From Lota lota (lineage: Eukaryota > Chordata > Actinopteri > Gadiformes > Lotidae), in the NCBI GenBank assembly GCA_026745465.1, contig JACYXH010000826.1, positions 2,379,501 through 2,443,500 on the forward strand: a stretch of 64,000 nucleotides of DNA, given 5' to 3'. Position numbers and translations under genes: made by a program. Each line of letters opens with the position of its first letter. Position 1 is the first letter of the stretch. The notes under the pieces are model-generated. The model made no database searches. It was given only the letters and a program-made list of their open reading frames with translations, and was not told where the DNA came from. This document shows positions 1 through 41,730 of the stretch, one piece after another.

Positions 1-82
1 AAACATACACATAATTCATATAATTGAGGTTTTCTTTTGCAGAAACAGTCTGTTATCTAGCTGACTGACAGCTTAAGCCAGT

Positions 83-96
<14 letters not shown>

Positions 97-113
<17 letters not shown>

Positions 114-164
114 GGGGCATGTTTGCATGTGTGTGTGCTTGTAGTGTGCAAGTGTATGGTTGAA

Positions 165-242
<78 letters not shown>
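97..242 (+). repeat. G21 homopolymer and (GT)n microsatellite
   Basis: Twenty-one consecutive G at 97-117 are preceded by (GT)n, and a long (GT)n runs from about 171 to 242. Open frames over this stretch (poly Thr-His or Cys-Val) are repeat artefacts. Confidence 0.95.
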
Positions 243-243
<1 letters not shown>

Positions 244-858
244 ATGCATGCATGCCTGTGTGTGTCTGTGTCTGTGGAGGGGGCAGTTTTGGTGTTTGAT
301 TGACATACCAGTGATGAATACACAGAGAGGGGGGTGAAGGGTGAGGGTCGAAGGTCAGGGTCCCGCAGAGGAGGAGGGGGGTGGGGGCCTTGTTAACGAG
401 GAGGGAGGGGTGGAAGGTATAGCAGTGTCATCTCAGCTTCATGGTTCATATATTGATTCATACACAAAGGAAAGCATTATTATTGGTAATATATGTATTA
501 CATTTCAATTGGAGTGTTCATGTAGCCACTTAAATGGCAATTCTGAACTCATCATGTGGATTTATATCTGATCACGTCTTGGTGGTCCAGCAACATGTAT
601 TGATCTGTTTCATTGCTGTCCTGCTGGCTCAATAACCTTAATTGTCCTGACAACATCCAAACTAAGTTTCCAAATGCATTTTTGAACTGCTGAAAATGTC
701 TAAACTGTAGGAGTGACAGACTACCGCTAGATGTCGCCGTACTTCAGCGTTTAGCCAGGACTGTTGCCATGTTCTCACTTTCTCACACACACGTCCGCGG
801 ACACGCTCACGCATACGCATAACACACGCACGCCAAACAAACGAAAACACACACACAC

Positions 859-922
<64 letters not shown>

Positions 923-1499
923 ATTATATTGTTAAACGTACTCCCTTCGTTGAACTAAACCCTGTAATTGTAATGTATGTGTGACCTTTTTCCATTTGCC
1001 AATGTTTCAGTGAAACTTGGACATATATGTTCAGAATCACATGCGGAGAGATGATGCAGCGACGGGTATGCACGCCTGTCTCTGCACAGTCTGGCCTCTA
1101 CTACAACAGAGTAGTGGATTGCGTAATGTTATCTACACTGGAAGTGGTGTGTACGAGCGTTTCGTTCCCAATGTCAAACGGCATGGCGTAAAACTTTAAA
1201 AGGTGCATTATCAAATAACATAATGCACATCTCGAACTTGATCTCATGCGAATCTGGTAGTAGCCTAGTCTACACTGAGCAGCCGGAAGTGCCTTAGCAG
1301 CACACCTTTAACAGACATGCACAATGAATGCCATTGTACGCTTCTGTTACTATGCCTCACACGGTGCATGGCACACACAGTTTTCCCAAACTACATGCAG
1401 TTGCAGTATATGCTCGGGGTTAGCCGAGTTTACCAACCACGCCACGCCCCCTTGGTCCAGCTGGTGGCAACACTCTCGGTGACATCATCGCTGTGTTCA
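243..1499. other. Upstream flank, no gene seen
   Basis: Contains a (CA)n tract at about 847-920. Short open frames show no recognisable protein and no conserved splice context. The stretch 1-42 ends in a pyrimidine-rich TTTTGCAG that could be a splice acceptor of an upstream gene, but nothing downstream supports this. Confidence 0.6.
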
Positions 1500-2645
1500 G
1501 TTATTGGTTTAAGGACAGTTCACACCTGCCCAATCGACTATCAGCAAAGTGACGTCAGCCAACACAGTCCGTTCAGTTTCTATTGAGTGGGCGGAGCAGT
1601 GCAATTACCGACGTCAGAGCAGGCAAAATACAGGGCTACGATTGGTTAAAAGCCTCGAAGTTAGGGTCTGTTGCTGAGAGAGAAAAAAGAGGGAGAGACA
1701 CAACAGTTGCAAGGGAGATATATCCCACGGTTGCTGCCTGGAGATGTCCACTATACCTCAGACAGACCTGTTACAAAACCTTTTGTTGTTTAATCAAAAT
1801 TCTCAGTCGGTCATGTGGCTTCCTGTGGTCACCCTAAATGTTTTCCATAATTTAAGTGTTTGCTTTGTTCTTCGTATTTTTCAAACCCTATTGGTAAGAA
1901 TAGCTAAAGCATGTAATGTGCCGCTTTAACTTCGGTTATACTCTTATGTCTTTACGGGGAGAGCGATGTATGACCGCAGTTTGCCCAGGGAAGGCACTTG
2001 TGCTGTCAATTATGGTAAACATAGACTTTTTAAGAAAGGAGGGGGACTTGTGTATTTCTATTGGCTCTCATTGGTTGTTCCCTCCCTTTAACCCGCCTAC
2101 ATACTGTTCCTATGGTTCCCAATACCCTGATTGGATACTGTAAGTATGGGACAGAGCGCCGGTATTGCCAAGCATTCTTCTATCATTGGCTGAACTGTCC
2201 CGTCAATCAACTGGACTTTGACAGCTTTCCACGCCCTTTAGCCTCTAACTTCAACGCTGATAAGCTACTGTACCTGTCACCAACCTCTGATTGGTCAGTT
2301 CACCCAGCTGTTAGTGGTTCATTCACCATTTTGTGACTGTAGTGGAAATGAGACTGATAGTTTTTTTATCCGTGTTTGAGTTGCTGTGGGAAAAAGACAT
2401 GTTTTGCGGAGGAAAAGTAGTGTAAGTTTGGATCACACAGATGTCTCCGACAGCCAATGGATGTCGTTTGGAGTTGGTGCAAGTCTTCCTCATCAGCATA
2501 ATTGGAGCATAAATCTTTCTCGTCCGAAGTAAAACGTCCATTGTGGGTAAGTTGAAACAAAGTTAGCAAGGTATAAAGCTCGGTCGACGTGGATTGTATT
2601 TACCAGAAAGAAGCTAACATTGGACTTGACCATTTTCCAATGGGC
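1500..2645 (+). promoter_or_regulatory. CCAAT/CRE-rich promoter candidate upstream of CIC-L
   Basis: At least nine ATTGG/CCAAT boxes lie here: 1503, 1641, 2060, 2070, 2130, 2185, 2290, 2454 and 2637 (first base), plus ATTGG at 2619. There is also a full palindromic CRE TGACGTCA at 1550-1557, a CGACGTCA at 1609-1616 and GGGCGG at 1589-1594. The density is several-fold above the roughly 2 expected by chance in 1.1 kb. Such NF-Y/CREB/GC-box groups mark TATA-less vertebrate promoters. It is oriented upstream of the CIC-L exon on either reading, but no transcript links them. Confidence 0.5.
2300..2546 (+). other. Possible non-coding first exon of CIC-L
   Basis: Downstream of the CCAAT group the sequence ends in a strong donor, TTGTGG/GTAAGT, with GT at 2547-2548. 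Splicing to the acceptor at 8583-8584 would give a 6-kb first intron. The start is a guess, and the call rests only on promoter context and donor quality. Confidence 0.3.
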
Positions 2646-4115
2646 GGCAGCATAGTGTGCAAAAGAAAAACAGTGACATAGCTCGCCGAGGAAGAGACGA
2701 GAAAGGCAAGAGGGGTGGAAGTGCAAAGCCGAAAACTTTGCCCAATGTTTTACTGCAGTCTAATGGGCGTGCAAAGAACACTTCAGATTTAGTTAGTTGT
2801 GAATACAATAGCCTTGTTGTTATGTAATAATTGTCCTCAGGATAAGTTTATGAGTTTGCTCAGAAAAGGGCTTCCATAACAAGCATTCCGTTGTTAGCGT
2901 CGGTCTTTCCAACATCCGACTGTTTATTAACATGTTACAATCGTATATAGTTCATAAAATGCATCGGTCAAATTAGACGCAACACGAGAACATTTCGCCG
3001 CATTTCCTTGTGGATGGGCTACTGGCTATGTCACTACGGTGTTTGTCTGCCAACGTTGCGTACTACGATTACTACAACCGCCGCTACTACCAATACTAAC
3101 ACTGTGCATAGTAGAGCGAACAACTCAAATTAATGCAGAGCTTCTTCATTGTTCCACTTAAATATATTTGCAGGATTCAAAGATGCTAGTTTAAGCGACA
3201 TATTCTGCAGCGGTTCAATACAATTTAAATCGACATTGTAACACATTTACATGCCAACATCCATCACACGCAGCAGGACATTTTAGACCCGTCTATGTCT
3301 TGAAATGAAATATCACTCGACACAGGTTGTTTGCTTTTTTATTTTTTTTGCTGTCCGTTATCACAGCAGATCGAGCGAGTGGCGCGAGTCAAAACATTTG
3401 ACATTGTGTATTAGAGCTTCTCGTGCTCCACTATCAGCGCGAGCAGCGTACAGGCAGAAAGACCGGGAAACGCAACGCATTCCTTGCTTTCTCGGCTTTT
3501 ATTTCTCTCAACACTCCAGTTTTCTTGATCTAGAAAATAGCACACAATGATTGAATTTTTTTCTCTTTACATTTTTAACTGAACTGTTTCAAACACTTTA
3601 TTTACATCTATATTCTGTAACAATTCTTAGACCCATAGTCCACATACAATTTGTGTTATATCGTTTGACATCCATTCAGGGCAAATGCACGTATATTGTA
3701 GGCCTACAGATGCAGTAAAATGCATACATCACGTCTGTTCATTTGTCTCCGCATTATTGTCCTTTTTTTAGGCAAAGGAGGTACTTGGGTGATGTAGGGC
3801 ATCGGCCCTCTGAAAGATGTTGTCCATTCATGTGGCATGTATTGGCATCCCTGCCATTCTGTCACTGTCCCTAACATGGAACATTCACCTCTAATCTATA
3901 TGCTTCGGACTCACTCATCAATAAGGGCCAGGATGCACAAATCCCAAGCCTCAATATTTATTTTCTACCAACATACAGTACAACATACTGGTTGAGATGT
4001 CAGGCTGCTGTCCATAGCCATAAAATATCACCACAGATGCAAAGCGTGCAAACCTTTAACAAAACCTTCGACTGCATGCGCGCAGACACACAGCACACAC
4101 AGACACATACACACA

Positions 4116-4151
<36 letters not shown>

Positions 4152-4467
4152 AAACAAACATTCACACACACTGAAACATAACCACACAGACACACACAAC
4201 CCTAAAGACAGTTTCTTTTAATTGTCTTGTCGCAGGATGTACGGTCACATCTGTATACCAGTGTTATGGAATTCAGAGAATTAATTAGTTACTGTGTGTG
4301 TGTGTGTGTGCGTGTGTTTTTGCTGTTTTATCTCATGTGTTTGCTTGTATCCTTGTAGCCCCGGTGAAGTCTCAGTCACTCCAGCAGTGCTTTAGTTAGG
4401 CTCTGTCTTACCTGGCCGTCGAATGATCTCTCCATCCACCACGCTCCCTGTATAGCCCCCATTCCCC

Positions 4468-4569
<102 letters not shown>

Positions 4570-5015
4570 CTTGAGAGCAGTGTAGATCAGGGCACATCTC
4601 CTTAACATAGGGTTACATATCACACAAACAGTGAATTATAAATGCAGCTACAAACGCTCACGCTCACCCGCTGTGCCATGGTTGTTGCGACGGAGGAACA
4701 GGCTGTGTGTGTGTGTGTGTTTTCCCCCACAACGCTTGTGTATAAACTGGCATCGGGGTGGTTGGTGTATGGTTGCATAGTGTGATAATAAATCGCAGTG
4801 TAATAGGAAACAAGAGTGCACTAAGGCACTGGGAGATGGCTTCCTGAAGCACTAATGTTCAAACGAGCTTTTCTCATTAAGGGCATCTCCTGTGTTTGTA
4901 TGCATCATGTCTGTTTGTGTGTGTCATAAAGTGTGTGTTTTGGGCATGTGTGTGTCATGAGTGTGTGTGTTGGCCGTGTGTGTGTTTGGCATGTGTGTGT
5001 CATGCGTGTGTGTGT

Positions 5016-5046
<31 letters not shown>

Positions 5047-5224
5047 TGGGAATGTGTGTGCTAACCCTAACTGCATCCACCATACTTTTGATGTGACATC
5101 ACCTTGGAATCTATGTCAAACTAACAAATCCACTAGATTTCCTCAATTCTGAAAATTAATGGTTTTCCAGTGAGACCAATTGTACTGTGACTGTCCATGT
5201 TTAAGAGGCAGTAGCCGTGCTTTT

Positions 5225-5226
<2 letters not shown>

Positions 5227-5260
<34 letters not shown>
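5227..5260 (+). repeat. (AT)n microsatellite
   Basis: Seventeen AT units without interruption. Confidence 0.95.
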
Positions 5261-5264
<4 letters not shown>

Positions 5265-5722
5265 CGGTTCGTACCACAGCACAACAAGCTGTACCACTAG
5301 ACCTCATGCATAGCATATCATATTAGTATAGTAATAACAGATGAGCACAAAATAGACTAGTCATCACAAAACCTGTGTTGTTGGCTTTTTAGAGAAATTC
5401 TAGCCTAGGTATTTATTATAATTAGTGAGTTAGTGTTGATGTCATTAAAATATGAATCTAAATGTGAGGAGCATCTGTAGGGCATACGATGGGAGTTGTG
5501 TCAGTATAGAGTCAAATGTAAAGACATGTTCCCGCATGTCCTGACATGTTCTTATGGGCCACTGACATGTACATGCTCTAATACACTTGTTAGGGAAACT
5601 GGTCTTCAGAATGGCATGGCAATATCGCGGGTCATTATCACGATATCCATGACATTACAAGGCAAGAGGAGAATTTAACAATGTGCGCACAAGTACACTG
5701 GAAATTCCAAAGAAAGCATTCT

Positions 5723-5775
<53 letters not shown>

Positions 5776-7352
5776 GTCTTACCGTGCAGAGTGAAATGAC
5801 TGTTGAATGACTTGTAGTGTATGTTTATTACACCTAACAGACTTGTATTTGTGGAGAAGCCAGACCTAGCCATGTAGGAACTATATGATTGCCCATTAAC
5901 AAGCTTCAAGTTGGATTTACCCAGAGGTCACTATTACAGCAACACTACCGACTATTTATTTAACTTTGAGTAAACCTTGCTTGGGAATCTCTTTATTCCC
6001 TGATATTGAACCACAGTCATAAATATCATGATTGTAGACAGTATCATTTAAAAAAAGATGATTCTGATGTTTTATTCTGATCGTTTATGGTTGTTCAGGT
6101 GAAATATTTGTAGGTCTTCACAATACACAGTTGAGACGGTTAGTTAAGGTAAGCAGCCCCATTGTTGTTTAAGTAGTAAGTAGTATGAAAAACACAGATT
6201 TAACAAAGTCATATTACTATTACAACATTGTAAAAAATTAAATTACAATGTAGTTTATCGTGGAAGCTAATGAATTAAGAAGTACAAATTTCCCCCTATA
6301 CATTTATAAATTATTTCAATGTTTAATTATGACTGAGACATAAAGGCTCTCCATTGACCTCATAAAAATGTGTTTATAAAAAATAAAGAAATAAAAAAAA
6401 TAATGTAATCTAGGTGAGTGTAACCTCAAATTTGTGCACAGGATGCATGTTGTCCATTTTTATTATCTTGAAAAGTTCAGAATGATTAATCACTAACTAA
6501 TAATCACACAGAATAAACACACAAACACACACACAGTTCATGTAGGTATACAAACACATTAACTTGCACACAACCAAAAACACACACACATCCTGTCTGC
6601 TTATCAGTACTCGCCAAGGGTATTTTGGGAAGTCATAAGCACGACCAAACACATATTTCCAGGCTGACATCAGATCCTAGCCAGTCAGCCAGGGAAACCA
6701 TTAACCAACCAACAAGAACATCAGCCTGTTAAGCTAGTCTGGCAGCCATTCAACCAGTCATTCAGTCAACCGTAAAGCATAGACATATTCTGCTTTTATT
6801 GCTTTTATTTTTTACTTTGTTGGTCTGTAATGGTGAACAAGGCTGTGTTAGAGAATACAAATATTCTGGCTTGCTGGGTCGACTGCCTATTGAGAACATG
6901 GATGGATGGGAGGATTTATATATATATATAAATCCTTCCACAGCCAGAATCAAAGGTTAAATGTAATATATGACACGGATTGACCAAAATTACTTTATTA
7001 TAATGCATTTGGAGTGGGCGACGAGAGCTAGACCTGTAAGCCTGCAAGTCACATGACACACTTACGTTAAACACTTTCACGTACCCTACACACTGTACTC
7101 CAGGGCGCACAGCATGCATGGGAGACAGGTCACACAACAAGTTCAGCAGTGTGAGAATCACCCTGGGAGTTAATTAGTTGTACTGGAATATCAAGTGATG
7201 AAATCTCATACCACAGGAAGTAGGATCTGATTGGTTCAATTGTTTTCCTCAATCAAGTAGTTAAATAGACATAGTCAACTTGTAGTTCACAAGGGTGACT
7301 GGGAAACGTTCCCACTGTCTCGGACCGGATGTGTATACTTTTGTGTGTGAGA

Positions 7353-7400
<48 letters not shown>

Positions 7401-8299
7401 GTTTACCTTTTTGCATACATAATGTCATTGCTGTTAGCATGTTTTTTATGTAAAGTACAAGCAGGCAAGTTACCAACATCAGTGTACGTGTGTCCGTGTG
7501 CTTGCACTCCTTTTTAGTCATTTTCTCTTGCGTTGGTGGATGTGCCTGATCATTTTATTTTCTCTCGCCAATCACACCAGGGCAGATACAAAAAAAGTTT
7601 CCTTTTGGCAAAATACATGTCTTTATCCGCCAGAAAGGAAACACGGAAAAAAAGAGGACAGCGAAGGACTGAAAGATGCCTGAGACAGAGGGAAATAGAC
7701 AGTGTGAAAACATCCATGGAAATTCCCAGTAACTACATCTGCAATCAGTTTTATACAAACAGCTGGTCCATCTTGCTGTTCTCAGAGCTCTCTCTCTCTC
7801 TCTGTCTGTCTCTGTCTCTTTCTCTCTCTCTCTCTCTCTCTCTCATTCTGTCACAATGTAGGGTGACCTTAAACCAATCACCTCCAGCCTTGTTCTACCT
7901 AATGGGAGCTTAAGAGAGAATTGGAAGACGTAGATCAAAAAGAGATAAGAGTTTCTGTAAGGCAAATGTTTGATGATGAGTGACCTTGACGATGTTTCTC
8001 CTTACATGATTGGTTTACTTTTGTGTTTTCTAAAAATGATGCTGTTGAGAAAATAATTGTGAGGCCTACAGACACAAAACACACACACACAAACACACAC
8101 ACACACTAAAGAAAAATATGCTATTCTTTTCAAATACATCCCGATTTATAAAAAATGTATATCGTTGAATATTTTAACTAATTACAGATTTATTTCATAT
8201 TCATTATGTAATATTAATTAAATGTATTTATTTATTGTTAAAAATAGATTATAATTAAATTATATATATTTAAAAAAGTTTGCAATTCTCTCTCTCCCA

Positions 8300-8306
<7 letters not shown>

Positions 8307-8389
<83 letters not shown>
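8307..8389 (+). repeat. (CA)n microsatellite upstream of the CIC-L exon
   Basis: A pure CA run ending about 195 nt before the presumed 3' splice site at 8584. CA repeats in RNA bind hnRNP L; any role here is inference. Confidence 0.95.
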
Positions 8390-8393
<4 letters not shown>

Positions 8394-8584
8394 AAATTGG
8401 ATTGGTCAACCATAGAGGAGGGAAATGGGAGATCATTCAACATAAAGACTGAAGGAGTAGTGCAGAGCAGCACACTTTGAGCCATGACATAATCTCTAAT
8501 CTCAGCTAATTTTGATGATGAAGACAATAAATGACCACCTGTTCTCTCCTTTTCCCTGTTTCTTTTCTCTCTTTTTTTTACCAG

Positions 8585-8807
8585 CCTGCATTGCAGAGAA
8601 AGAGCAAGGGCACAAAAAGGGGGCATAGGAAGAAAACCAGCAAGAAAAAAAAGGGAGAACGAACAAAAGAACAAAAGAACAAATAATAAGAGGTGCCTTG
8701 GAAACGTCCAGAACCTCAAGTGCTATGCCGTTCAGAGCACTTTGAAGTGAAGTAATCCTGTGAGCAGTACCAGAGGCGAGACAACCGAAGAGACCGCAAA
8801 CGAGGAC
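8585..8807 (+). other. cic: Probable 5'UTR part of the CIC-L exon
   Basis: A long pyrimidine tract (8548-8580) followed by CAG at 8582-8584 makes a good 3' splice site 223 nt before ATG 8808. The stretch is A-rich and has an in-frame stop just upstream of 8760. No transcript evidence is available, so the exact boundary is an inference. Confidence 0.5.
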
Positions 8808-38741
<29,934 letters not shown>

Positions 38742-39057
38742 GGGAAGCTTTCGCTTTTTTCTTTATTTTTGTTGGACCAATCAGTGACGGTCAGAGTCAC
38801 GCCTCACCGCCACCCAGCCTAGCCCTCTCCCCTCCACCACTGGTGTGTTTCAGAGGTCGACCTCTTCACCTCTCCTCTGGTCTCTTCCTTCATCTTTACA
38901 TCCTCGGTGGCCAACTTCAAAGAGGACAGGACACACACACATATGGTGTACAACGACGGGCATTGATCTGTTTTGAGCCGTTTATAATCCCTGTACCAAA
39001 AACGATTTACATGTGAAATGCCAGTGGCACAAAAACAACCATTAACAACACAATACG

Positions 39058-39094
<37 letters not shown>

Positions 39095-40760
39095 CCACAC
39101 ACTACACCCTGCAGACTTGATTTCCACACTTGATTTAGCACTCTTGTTTGTATGAACAACCTTGGATAAGGCCTCCATTGAAGCCAGTGAACTATAGACC
39201 ATTGTATTCACCTGGACCTCGTTCGGCCCTGAAGCGACAGGGTCCATGGTCGGGACTAACGGGCTCTTGTAGCCCATTTTGAGACTGTGGAAGAAGTCAG
39301 TAGTTTTAGGTCTGTTAAACTAGTTTTCTTTTTTATTTAGAGTATAAATAATTCGGAGTAACAAGCAGCAACTGACTGCAGGAGAGGAACAAAGTCTGTG
39401 CATACGTGCACGCGTCTGTGGGTGTATGTGTGTTGTTTGTCACTGCTGGACATTATGGGGGCTGGGCCCTCACCGGCTGGGGACTGTTTCATTGGATGAG
39501 ATAACCCGTTGCTATGGGGACAGTTCAGAATGGCCCTTTCATGGAGTTATTTTCGCCCCAATTTATTGCTTAACTGTAGACATTCGGGGGAGGTCTGTTT
39601 AAACCAAACGGCCGAATCTTATGTGGACATTTTGGGCAGTGCCATCATCATTATCCTCACCATTTTCATCATGGCCAACCAATATCAATCATCCCTTCCC
39701 GTGGTTGACCTTGGCAGATGCCAGTAACTAGGAAAGCAAGCATTCCTGTGCCTCTCATTCGCTAGCCATGAAGGAAGAAGGTGGGCCACAGTCAAAAGGC
39801 ACATCCTGTTCTTAGCTGGACTGAATTGTATTAGTTGCCTCAACCACAAATTCAAAAGTAAAGGAGGTTCGGGTTACCCAGCCTTAATCCTCTTGTTGCC
39901 AAGCAATTTTATTACCAATTTTTATTCAATATTATCATTATACTTCAGTTTTGTTGTATTTCTCGTTTTTAATATTCTCTTGTGTCATTGAAGTAAAACC
40001 TGATCCTTTTTAACTGATGGATATTACTCTTATTGTGACCAACTGTTTATTTCTATAGCTAGTCTTGAGGCAGGTATGTGTGATGACACACAAACCCTCC
40101 ATTTCTGTCTTTCATTTGATTGCCCTCACCTCAATTGCCCGCACCTGTGGTGCACTTGCTTTCTTGATTGTTACAAAGGAAAAAATAAATCAACTAAACG
40201 TGGGACCTTATATTCTTTTTTAAAAGAGTAATAAGTCGTGTCTTTTTTGACAACCCTGTATTCCTTTTACTCCCTCACTATTAAGTTGGATTTTATAACC
40301 TCCATCCCTTCGCTTGTATTTCTCCTCCCTCCACCTCTTTCCTTCCCTCCTTCCTTCCTTTGTCACTTTATTGCAATCTCCATGCACGGCCATCTTGGAT
40401 CGATGGAGAGAAACTGGGGGAAGTAGGGCAAGGGTAATTAATCAAAGAGGGTTGGAAAGGGTATATTATATTGGTTGTCTTTGTGCAAGACTGGGTCGTG
40501 TTGTACATAATTACTGTAGAGTCAGTAGACTCGTTATATTGAGGAAAAATGTGTCATTGAATATACGTTGACTTTAAAGATGCCCATTACTGAAGGTTAG
40601 ACATGGGATGGAGAAAAATAAGTGGATATTCAAGGTTTTTTTTTCTATTATGCTCCTTGTTTTGCTGTTACAGTATGCGAGAGGAATTTATATGAATAAT
40701 TTAAGTTTGTAACTGTACCTTTCAGTATACAAATAAAGTAGATGTTCAACTCATGTCATT
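38742..40760 (+). other. cic: cic 3'UTR and polyadenylation region
   Basis: About 2 kb of non-coding sequence after the stop, with a (CA)n at 39060-39092. AATAAA occurs at 40184-40189 and 40732-40737; the second, followed by a T/G-rich stretch, is the likely main signal. Confidence 0.65.
40732..40737 (+). terminator. cic: Polyadenylation signal AATAAA for cic
   Basis: Canonical hexamer followed by TG/T-rich downstream sequence (40750-40780). Confidence 0.6.
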
Positions 40761-40897
40761 TATCTGGTTGTTTTACTGGCGCTTAAAAAATAGCATCACT
40801 GTCAAGTTTATTTATATAGATCATAAATGTATTTGATTTTCTTAAGTTAATTCCATTATCTTAAGTTCTCAGTTACATAAAGACATATTATGGGTAT

Positions 40898-41157
40898 TAG
40901 GGCTGCAACAATTAGTTGGGACATAAACTTTATATCTAATTCTGATAATCGAATGGTTTAAGTAAAAAACGTTTTCTGTTTAATGTTGCAGTTGGATTTG
41001 CATTATCAAGGAAGCCCATTTAACACATAACTTGGAACTCTAGTAACTTGTGATGGCATTTGCTATTATATAGAACATTTTGTAGACTAAATGATAAATC
41101 TAATGATCAGTTTCTTGATTAATCTACTATGAAAATAATCGTTGGTTGCAAGCCCTA
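40898..41157. mobile_element. Complete hAT-type MITE, 260 bp
   Basis: Terminal inverted repeats TAGGGCTGCAAC (left) and GTTGCAAGCCCTA (right, one extra base). The element is flanked by a perfect 8-bp duplication ATGGGTAT at 40890-40897 and 41158-41165, the hallmark of hAT insertions. The interior holds ATTAGTT/ATAATCG-type A+T motifs common to teleost TAGGGCTGCAAC elements. No coding capacity. It sits between the convergent 3' ends of cic and the zinc-finger gene. Confidence 0.93.
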
Positions 41158-41338
41158 ATGGGTATGTCATTGACAGTACATTAGCGTAATCCAGTGCAGT
41201 GTTATGACATATATAGACTGGTCAATTTGCTGAAAAACGAGTAAATCAAACACATTTGTGTGTTGGTATCGCTTAGCATAGCACTTCAAGATTACTTCAA
41301 CATACACAGGAAACATTGATACAGATTCTTCAAAACAA

Positions 41339-41344
41339 TTTATT
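41339..41344 (-). terminator. znf526: Polyadenylation signal for the zinc-finger gene
   Basis: TTTATT on the plus strand, i.e. AATAAA on the minus strand, 387 bp after the stop codon. Confidence 0.55.
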
Positions 41345-41730
41345 CCACTATTTACAATAGAATACATATATTCAAGCCTCACTTCAAGATCAAACAAAAG
41401 TAAAAAAAAAACAATTTGGCATCAACATCAAGTAAAACAAACAAGACTACCTCCTAAGTGTCAGCTATTATTCTTGAGATTTAAATGTGCATTCAATATG
41501 AAATATCAAATAATAGTCAAGTGAGTTGTTGACCGTATATCAGATCTATCAGTTAAGCACATTTGTGATTGTCAATATAAAATGTCAATCATTTGGGGGA
41601 GTACTGTTGGGCCTGGTAATATGCATTACTTTCTCCTTTGGTGTCAAGTAGTGATTATGGAGTAGCCTTATCCATTAGCTTGGGACTAGTAATAGTCTGA
41701 ATAATGTTTTGAGCCCGGATCACGCGGGCC

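Noticed and set aside
53..323. Overlapping open frames of Thr-His and Cys-Val repeats
   Set aside because: They are translations of (GT)n/(CA)n tracts. The same artefact recurs at every CA repeat in the window (for example 4408-4623, 16026-16313, 28155-28281 and 61945-62316).
8760..8807. Start of CIC-L at the GTG at 8760
   Set aside because: A GTG start is not expected in a vertebrate gene, and the ATG at 8808 aligns with the human start.
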